From positions 124,001 to 188,000 of the forward strand of contig NZ_FOTW01000008.1 in assembly GCF_900114705.1 (NCBI RefSeq): DNA of 64,000 nt, read 5' to 3'. Shown here one piece after another: positions 58,050 through 64,000 of this stretch. Source of the stretch: Rugamonas rubra (GTDB lineage Bacteria > Pseudomonadota > Gammaproteobacteria > Burkholderiales > Burkholderiaceae_D). The notes beneath the pieces are model-generated. The model did not search any database. It worked only from the letters and a program-made list of their open reading frames with translations, and had not been told where the DNA came from. Position 1 is the first letter of the stretch, and every line of letters starts with the position of its first letter. A program made the translations under genes and the position numbers.

Positions 58050-61000
58050 GTGCGGTTGTTAAGACGTCTTTGTTGCCACCTGCTGATGCCGGCCCTGCTG
58101 CTGTGGGGCCTGGGCGCGGTCGCGGCGTCGGCGGCGGCGCCGCCGCGCACGCTGCGCTTCGAACAGCTCGGCGTCGAGCACGGCCTGGCGCAGGAGTCGG
58201 TGCTGGCCATCGCCCAGGACAAGCAGGGCTTCATGTGGTTCGGCAGCCAGGCCGGCCTGAGCCGCTTCGACGGCTACCGCGTCACCACCTACAAGAGCGT
58301 GGTGTCGGACCCCAGCAGCCTGGGCGACAACTGGGTGCGCGTGCTGCACCTGGACGGCGCCGGCCGGCTGTGGGTGGGCACCGACGGCGGCCTCGACCTG
58401 TTCGACCCGCGCAGCCAGACCTTCAGCCACTTCCTGCCGCGCGAGTCGGCCAAGCGCGGCAACGGCAACCGCCACATCCGCGCCATCCTCGACGACGGCC
58501 TGGGCGGCCTGTGGCTGGCCAGCGGCGACGGCCTGCACCACTTCGACCCGGCCAGCGCGCGCTTCACCAGCTGGCACCACGATCCGGCCGACGCCGGCAG
58601 CCTGGTCGACGACCAGGTGCTGGCGCTGGCGCGCGACGCCGCCGGCCGCCTGTGGGTGGGCACCGCCACCGGGCTCGACATGCTGGCGCCGGGGGCGGCG
58701 CGCTTCCAGCACTTCCGCCTCGACAGCCGGCCCGACTCCAAGTTCAACTCGATCGCCGCGCTGCAGGTCGACAGCGCGCAGACCCTGTGGGTCGGCACGA
58801 TGGCCGGGCTGGAGCAGTGGAACCTGCTCGGCGACCAGCCGCGGCGGCGCCGCCTGGGCGAGGCCGAGGGCCTGGCGCCGGGCGCCGTCACCGCGCTGTA
58901 CCAGGACGGCGAGGGCCATTTCTGGGTCGGCAGCAACGCCGACGGCCTGTACCGCTGGCTGCCGGCGGAGAACCGCCTGGTGCCCTACCGCCACCAGTTC
59001 AGCGACCCGCACAGCGTGGCCGACAACCAGATCTCGGCGCTGTTCCGCGACCGCGTCGGCACCTTCTGGGTCGGCACCTGGAACAACGGCGTCAGCCGGG
59101 TCGACCTGGGCAGCGGCGGCTTCGCCCGCGTGGTGCGCCAGGCCGACCAGCTGCGCACGCTGTCGGACAACAAGGTGCGCGCCATCGTGCCGGACGGGCG
59201 CGGCCGGCTGTGGCTGGGCACCAGCAGCGGCCTGAACCACTTCGACCCGCTGAGCGGCGAGGGCCGCCTCTACCGCCACGAGCCGAACCGGCCGGGCGGC
59301 CTGTCCGACGACCTGGTCAACGCGCTGTGGCGCGACCCGGCCGGCAACCTGTGGATAGGCGGGCGCAGCGGCGTCAACCGGCTCGACGCCGCCAGCGGCC
59401 AGTTCAGCAACGTCAGCTTCGCCCGCGGCGACCCGGGCAGCGACACCATCCGCAACATCGTCGGCGACCGCGGCGGCCTGCTGTGGGTGGCCTCGCGCGG
59501 CGGCCTGCACCGCTACGACCCGCGCACGGGCGCGACGCAGACCTACCGCCACGACCCGGCCGACAGCGACAGCCTGGCCGACAACGTGGTGCGCCCGATC
59601 CTCGAGGACCGGCGCGGCCGGCTGTGGGTGGGCACCTTCAACGGCCTCGACCTGCTCGACCGCAAGAGCGGCCGCTTCCGCCACTTCCGCCGCGACCCGA
59701 AGGACCCGTTCAGCCTGAGCCACGACGAGGTGCACTACCTGTACGAGGACGCGCGCGGCGCGATATGGGTCGGCACGGCGGCCGGCCTGAACAAGATGGA
59801 GACGGCGGCCGACGGCAGCGTGCGCTTCCGCCGCTACCTGCGCCGCGACGGCATCGCCGACGACGCCATCGCCTCGATCCTGCCCGACGGCGTCGGCAAC
59901 CTCTGGCTGAGCACCAACAGCGGCATCTCGCGGCTGAACGTCGAGACCGGCTTGTTCCGCAACTACAGCGGCGCCGACGGCACCATCGAGGGCGCCTACT
60001 TCGACGGCTCGGCGCTGCGCACGCCGGACGGCACGCTGTACTTCGGCGGCTTCAACGGCATCACCGCCTTCGCCCCGCAGGAGGTGCGCGAGAACAGCGT
60101 GGCGCCGACGGTGGCGATCACCGACCTGCAGGTCTTCAACAAGTCGGTGCGCGCCGGCCAGGGCGAGCACGGCGCGGTGCTGAGCAGCGCCATCGAGCAC
60201 ACCAGCGCCCTGACCCTGCGGGAGCACGACTCGGTGTTCTCGCTCGAATTCGCCGCGCTGCACTACGCCGCGCCGCAGCGCAACCGCTTCGCCTACCAGT
60301 TGCAGGGCTTCGACGAGGACTGGGTGGTGACCGACTCGACCAAGCGCTTCGCCACCTACACCAACCTCGACCCGGGCCGCTACGTGTTCCGCGTCAAGGC
60401 GGCCAACAAGGACGGCATCTGGAACGACAACGCCGCCACGCTGGAGATCACCATCCTGCCGCCGTTCTGGAAGACCTGGTGGTTCCGCCTGCTGGTGGCG
60501 CTGCTGCTGCTGGGCGCCGGCGCCGCCGCCTACCAGGCGCGCATGCGCGGCATGCGCCGGCAGAAGAGCCTGCTCGAGCAGCAGGTCGGCCTGCGCACCG
60601 CCGAGGTGGAACAGAAGAACCAGCTGCTGCAGCAGCAGAAAGGCGAGCTGGAACAGCGCCGGCTGGAGGCGGAGAGCCAGCGCGCCGAGGCCGAGCAGCG
60701 CCGCATGGACGCCGAGCGGCAGAAGCAGGAGGTCGAGCGGCAGAAGGAGAACGTCGAAACGGCGCACCGCAACATCTCGGTGCTCAGCGAGTTGGGCCGC
60801 GAGATGAACGCCACGCTGGACATGGAGACGGCGATGGGCACGCTGTACCGCCACGTCCACCACCTGATGGACGCGCAGATGTTCGGCATCGGCTTCCTGC
60901 GCGAGGAGCAGGGCGTCATCGAGTTCCCCTTCGCGCTGGAGGGCGGCGTGCGCGCGCTGCCGTACAGCCGCAGCCTGGACCAGCCGAACCAGCTGGCCGT

Positions 61001-63005
61001 GTGGTGCCTGCTGAACCGGCGCGAGGTGTTCATCAACGACTTCTACGCCGAGTATGCCGACTACATGGGCGCCCAGGGCCTGGACCTGTTGACCCGCACG
61101 CCGCTGGAGAACGGCGCCATGCCGGAGATCCCGCTGGCCATGCTGTACACACCGCTGCTGGCCAACGACAAGGTGATCGGCGTGCTGTGCGTGCAGAGCA
61201 TGCAGCGCAACGCCTACCAGCGGGTGCACATGGACATGCTGCAGGCGCTGGCGGCGCACGCCGCCGCCGGCCTGGAGAACGCGCGCGCCTACCAGCAGCT
61301 GGAGGACGCGCTGCAGGCGCTGCGCCGCACCCAGGAGCAGCTGCTGGCGCAGGAGCGCCAGGTGCGGCAGAACACCGAGGAGCTGGCGCGCGCCAACCGC
61401 GCGCTGCAGGAGAACGACGAGCGGCTGCGCCTGGCCAAGCAAAAGGCCGAGGACGCGACGCGGCAAAAGTCCGAGTTCCTCGCCAACATGAGCCACGAGA
61501 TGCGCACCCCGCTGGCCGGCGTGATCGGCATGCTCGGCTTCGCCCTGCGCGACGGCGCGCTGCAGGACAGCACGCGCGAGCAGATCCTGCGCGGCCAGGC
61601 CAACGCCCAGTCGCTGCTGGCCATCATCAACGACCTGCTCGACTTCTCGAAGATCGAGGCGGGCAAGCTGAGCATCGAGAACATCGACTTCGCCCTGTCG
61701 TCGACGGTGGAGAACGTGGTCAGCCTGTTCGAGGAGCAGGCCGCCGCCCACAGCGTCGAGTTCGACCTGGAGTTCGGCGAGGCCCTGCCGCAGTTCGTCG
61801 TCGGCGACCCGACCCGGCTGCGCCAGGTGCTGGTCAACCTGGTCGGCAACGCCTTCAAGTTCACCCAGCGCGGCGCGGTGCGCATGCGGGTCGAGCGCAT
61901 CGCCGAGCCGGCGCCTCCGCCCGGCCTGAACCTGATCCGCTTCACGGTGGAGGATTCCGGCATCGGCATCGAGGCCGACGCCATGCCGCGCCTGTTCCAG
62001 AAGTTCGAGCAGGCCGACAGCACCACCACCCGGCGCTACGGCGGCACCGGCCTGGGGCTGGCGATCTGCCGCCAACTGGTCGAGCTGATGGGCGGCGCCA
62101 TCAGCGTGGTCAGCACGCCCGGCGTGGGCAGCGTGTTCGCCTTCGAGCTGCCGCTGGCCGACGGCGTGGCGCCGCCGCTGGTGCCGCACGTGCCGCGCGA
62201 GCCGCACAGCCACCAGCTGCGCATCCTGTGCGCCGAGGACTTCCCGACCAACCAGATCATCATCCGCATGATGCTCGAGGACCTGGGCCACAAGGTCGAC
62301 ATCGCCGCCAACGGCGCGCTGGCGGTGAAGGCCTGCTCGATGACCCGCTACGACCTGATTTTGATGGACGGCCGCATGCCGGAGATGGACGGCGCCAGCG
62401 CCACCCGGCTGATCCGCTCGGGCGGCAGCGAGGAGGCGCCGGTGCGCGACCAGGAGCTGATGATCATCGCGCTGACCGCCAACGCCAGCGAGGAGGACCG
62501 CAGCCGCTACCTGGGCTCGGGCATGGACGACTTCCTGACCAAGCCGATCGACGAGTCGGCGCTGCACTTCCAGCTGAGCCGCGCCATCGAGCGCCAGCTG
62601 CAGCGCGGCGTGGCGCTGCCGCGCATGGCGCCGCGCCTGCAGGCGCCGGAGATGCCCAGCGTGGCCGAGCTAGACGCCATGTTCGGCGTGGCGGCCGAGC
62701 CGGCGCCGACGGCGGGCCACTACAGCGGCAGCGGCGCCGGCCTGCGCGCGCGCCTGCGCGCCGCCTTCAACGCCGACGTGCCGGCCCGCCTGGCCGAGCT
62801 GGACCGCGCCCTGGCCGAGCAGGACGGCGACGGCGCGGCGCGCCTGCTGCACGGCATCAAGGGCAGCGCCGCCTATCTGGAGGAGCAGGAATTGCAGACC
62901 CTGTGCGCCGAGCTGGAGCGGGCCGCCGACGCCGGCGACTGGCCCAGCGTGGTGGCCGGCCTGGCGCCGCTGCGCGGCCTGCTGGGCCATCCGCTGCCGG
63001 CCTGA
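58050..63005 (+). CDS. Hybrid sensor histidine kinase with two-component beta-propeller sensor
   Basis: A protein of about 1651 residues. A signal peptide (LLMPALLLWGLGAVAASAAA) precedes a periplasmic sensor of a dozen or more propeller repeats (LWVGTDGGLDLFDP, FWVGSNADGLYRW and similar), then a Y_Y_Y domain (FAYQLQGFDEDWVVTDSTKR). One membrane helix (WFRLLVALLLLGAGAAAYQA) follows, then a long Gln/Glu/Arg coiled coil, a GAF domain, a HisKA domain (phospho-His in NMSHEMRTPL) and an ATPase domain (NLVGNAFKFT, GGTGLGLAICRQL). A receiver domain (phospho-Asp in LILMDGRMP) and an HPt domain (His in LLHGIKGSAA) close it. The start is uncertain: GTG at 58050 is chosen, with ATG at 58086 as an alternative. 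Such receptors often sense polysaccharide breakdown products. Confidence 0.92.
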   Translation: MRLLRRLCCHLLMPALLLWGLGAVAASAAAPPRTLRFEQLGVEHGLAQESVLAIAQDKQGFMWFGSQAGLSRFDGYRVTTYKSVVSDPSSLGDNWVRVLHLDGAGRLWVGTDGGLDLFDPRSQTFSHFLPRESAKRGNGNRHIRAILDDGLGGLWLASGDGLHHFDPASARFTSWHHDPADAGSLVDDQVLALARDAAGRLWVGTATGLDMLAPGAARFQHFRLDSRPDSKFNSIAALQVDSAQTLWVGTMAGLEQWNLLGDQPRRRRLGEAEGLAPGAVTALYQDGEGHFWVGSNADGLYRWLPAENRLVPYRHQFSDPHSVADNQISALFRDRVGTFWVGTWNNGVSRVDLGSGGFARVVRQADQLRTLSDNKVRAIVPDGRGRLWLGTSSGLNHFDPLSGEGRLYRHEPNRPGGLSDDLVNALWRDPAGNLWIGGRSGVNRLDAASGQFSNVSFARGDPGSDTIRNIVGDRGGLLWVASRGGLHRYDPRTGATQTYRHDPADSDSLADNVVRPILEDRRGRLWVGTFNGLDLLDRKSGRFRHFRRDPKDPFSLSHDEVHYLYEDARGAIWVGTAAGLNKMETAADGSVRFRRYLRRDGIADDAIASILPDGVGNLWLSTNSGISRLNVETGLFRNYSGADGTIEGAYFDGSALRTPDGTLYFGGFNGITAFAPQEVRENSVAPTVAITDLQVFNKSVRAGQGEHGAVLSSAIEHTSALTLREHDSVFSLEFAALHYAAPQRNRFAYQLQGFDEDWVVTDSTKRFATYTNLDPGRYVFRVKAANKDGIWNDNAATLEITILPPFWKTWWFRLLVALLLLGAGAAAYQARMRGMRRQKSLLEQQVGLRTAEVEQKNQLLQQQKGELEQRRLEAESQRAEAEQRRMDAERQKQEVERQKENVETAHRNISVLSELGREMNATLDMETAMGTLYRHVHHLMDAQMFGIGFLREEQGVIEFPFALEGGVRALPYSRSLDQPNQLAVWCLLNRREVFINDFYAEYADYMGAQGLDLLTRTPLENGAMPEIPLAMLYTPLLANDKVIGVLCVQSMQRNAYQRVHMDMLQALAAHAAAGLENARAYQQLEDALQALRRTQEQLLAQERQVRQNTEELARANRALQENDERLRLAKQKAEDATRQKSEFLANMSHEMRTPLAGVIGMLGFALRDGALQDSTREQILRGQANAQSLLAIINDLLDFSKIEAGKLSIENIDFALSSTVENVVSLFEEQAAAHSVEFDLEFGEALPQFVVGDPTRLRQVLVNLVGNAFKFTQRGAVRMRVERIAEPAPPPGLNLIRFTVEDSGIGIEADAMPRLFQKFEQADSTTTRRYGGTGLGLAICRQLVELMGGAISVVSTPGVGSVFAFELPLADGVAPPLVPHVPREPHSHQLRILCAEDFPTNQIIIRMMLEDLGHKVDIAANGALAVKACSMTRYDLILMDGRMPEMDGASATRLIRSGGSEEAPVRDQELMIIALTANASEEDRSRYLGSGMDDFLTKPIDESALHFQLSRAIERQLQRGVALPRMAPRLQAPEMPSVAELDAMFGVAAEPAPTAGHYSGSGAGLRARLRAAFNADVPARLAELDRALAEQDGDGAARLLHGIKGSAAYLEEQELQTLCAELERAADAGDWPSVVAGLAPLRGLLGHPLPA

Positions 63006-63038
63006 GTGGCGGCCGAGTGGCGGCCCAAATGTTATCGA

Positions 63039-63068
63039 GGCGGCGCCCTGTTCGGCGCCGCCGTTTGT
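63039..63068 (+). terminator. Possible terminator between kinase and response regulator
   Basis: GGCGGCGCC (63039-63047) pairs with GGCGCCGCC (63054-63062) around CTGTTC, followed by the short T-rich GTTTGT. It is a strong stem with a weak tract, so it may only reduce read-through. Confidence 0.45.
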
Positions 63069-63132
63069 CTGTAAGATCCGGCGCGGCTGCCATGTTGATG
63101 GCCTTGTTCCGCGCGCGGCACTGGAGAGATGA

Positions 63133-63903
63133 ATGAAAGTATTGGTGGTCGATGATGATGTGGTGTCGCGCATGGTGCTGATGCACCTGGTCGACAGCTG
63201 CGGCAGTTTCGAGATTCTCGAGGCGGAGGACGGCGCCGACGCCTGGCGCCAGCTGGAGCAGGGCCTGCGTCCGGCGATCTGTTTCTGCGACCTGCGCATG
63301 CCGCGCCTGTCCGGCATGGAGCTGTTGCAGCGCGTGCGCGCCGAGCCGGCGTTCGACGGCATGCCCTTCGTGCTGGTCACCTCGGCCAACGACGACGACA
63401 CCGTGCAGTCGGCCGACAAGGCCGGCGCCGCCGGCTTCATCGTCAAACCCTTCCAGGCCGAGCAGGTGCGCCAGCACCTGGCCCCCTTGCTCGCGCCGGC
63501 GGGGGAGGCGCGCGCGTCCGCGCCGGAGGTGTTGTACCAGGCCGAGGCGCCGGCGGCGACGCTGCAGCGCCTGGGCATCAACCACGAGCGCCTGCTGGTC
63601 TACCTGGACGGCTTCCACAAGCAGCTCGACGCCGCCGGCGGCGACATCGGCGCGCTGCTGGCGCGCGGCGAGCAGCGCGAGGCCCAGTTGCGCCTGGAGC
63701 GGCTGCGCGCCGGCTGCCTCACGCTGGGCCTGGACGGCGCCGCCGCCACCTTGCAGGCGCTGGCGCCGGCCGCCGGCGCAGCAGCAGCAGCAGCGGCGGC
63801 GCCAGCGCCATTGGCCAGCGCCGCCGTGCAGGCCGCGCTGGCCGGCGTGGTGCGCGCCGTGCTGCAGCAATCCGCCGAGGTGCGCCAAGCCGGCGCCGCC
63901 TGA
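63133..63903 (+). CDS. Response regulator with degenerate HPt-like C-terminal domain
   Basis: A 256-residue protein. The receiver domain (residues 1-120) has the acidic pocket VVDDD, the phospho-Asp in FCDLRMP, Ser in VTSAND, and Lys in IVKPF. It has no DNA-binding domain. The C-terminal part is helical (NHERLLVYLDGFHKQLDAAG, LRLERLRAGCLTLGLDGAAA) and has the length pattern of an HPt domain, but the phospho-His motif HxLKG is replaced by ERLRAG. An Ala-rich stretch follows. GGAGAGATGA precedes the ATG. It sits next to the hybrid kinase and is probably its partner. Confidence 0.85.
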   Translation: MKVLVVDDDVVSRMVLMHLVDSCGSFEILEAEDGADAWRQLEQGLRPAICFCDLRMPRLSGMELLQRVRAEPAFDGMPFVLVTSANDDDTVQSADKAGAAGFIVKPFQAEQVRQHLAPLLAPAGEARASAPEVLYQAEAPAATLQRLGINHERLLVYLDGFHKQLDAAGGDIGALLARGEQREAQLRLERLRAGCLTLGLDGAAATLQALAPAAGAAAAAAAAPAPLASAAVQAALAGVVRAVLQQSAEVRQAGAA

Positions 63904-63959
63904 TTTGCCGCCAATGCCAAGGCGCCAGCGGCGCCCAAACCACCCCGCGGCAAAGAGCC

Positions 63960-63985
63960 AGGGTCAGACCCTAGGGTCTGACCCT
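63960..63985. repeat. Short GGGTCAGACCC dyad, copy 8
   Basis: AGGGTCAGACCCT (63960-63972) abuts AGGGTCTGACCCT (63973-63985), a perfect palindrome identical to copy 2. It follows the response regulator gene. Confidence 0.9.
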
Positions 63986-64000
63986 AGATTTTGCTTCGGG

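Noticed and set aside
58059..62567. A 1502-codon minus-strand frame under the hybrid kinase
   Set aside because: Composition (Val/Ala/Gln/His/Arg-rich with no domain) is that of an antisense shadow of GC-rich codons.

Overview
The DNA is GC-rich with almost no coding gaps. Its gene content is typical of Burkholderiales: DUF4148, an aaeXAB-type FUSC efflux operon, an OPT transporter, lpxK-trm112-kdsB-adk, and a membrane pyrophosphatase. Together with short dyad repeats built on GGGTCAGACCC between genes, this points to an Oxalobacteraceae chromosome of the Massilia/Duganella type. The family assignment is an inference from gene content and style, not from a marker gene.

Layout. 1-2219 (minus): end of a DUF3488/transglutaminase, DUF58 and MoxR cluster. 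2415-9664: deacetylase, chemoreceptor, OPT transporter, RbgA/YlqF GTPase and an extradiol dioxygenase. 9837-13217: cobalamin riboswitch, TonB receptor and BtuF-like binding protein. 13355-16578: DsbA, a ccdAB-like toxin-antitoxin pair, an SDR and a SnoaL-like protein. 16687-23224 (minus): one seven-gene efflux operon (DUF4148, NodT, MarR, FUSC, DUF1656, HlyD, LysR) read from a promoter at 23387-23415. 24362-28394: YbbP/YbbA-type ABC system. 28655-29233: sodB. 29378-40302: a beta-glucoside regulon in which a LacI repressor and three near-identical operators face an ABC sugar importer, GH1 beta-glucosidase, MsmX/UgpC-type ATPase, TonB receptor and glucokinase. 40311-41348: a DUF1016 nuclease of lower GC. 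41493-46937 and on: xseA, exbB/exbD, lpxK, trm112, kdsB, adk and hppA. 51875-53653: a lower-GC pair (two-Rossmann flavoprotein and tandem ribbon-helix-helix protein). 53899-63903: SDR, ggt, patatin, a giant hybrid sensor kinase and a response regulator.

Most notable region. The 1.6 kb between xseA and exbB has no gene but carries eight copies of one composite unit. Each unit is an IHF-consensus-like site (WATCAANNNNTTR), exactly 29 bp of mostly unconserved spacer, a DnaA box (TTATCCACA or one mismatch), 5 bp, and an inverted box-like TGTGCAGAA. The distance from IHF-site start to DnaA-box start is 42 bp in all eight units. No dnaA, dnaN, rpmH or parAB is nearby, so this does not look like oriC. 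It looks like a DnaA-titrating, DnaA-inactivating or DnaA-reactivating locus analogous to E. coli datA or DARS, but built as a tandem array. A further perfect DnaA box overlaps the exbB translation start region.

Two families of intergenic palindromic repeats, both beginning GGGTCAG, are scattered through the window (eight short and two long copies). No matching transposase is present here.
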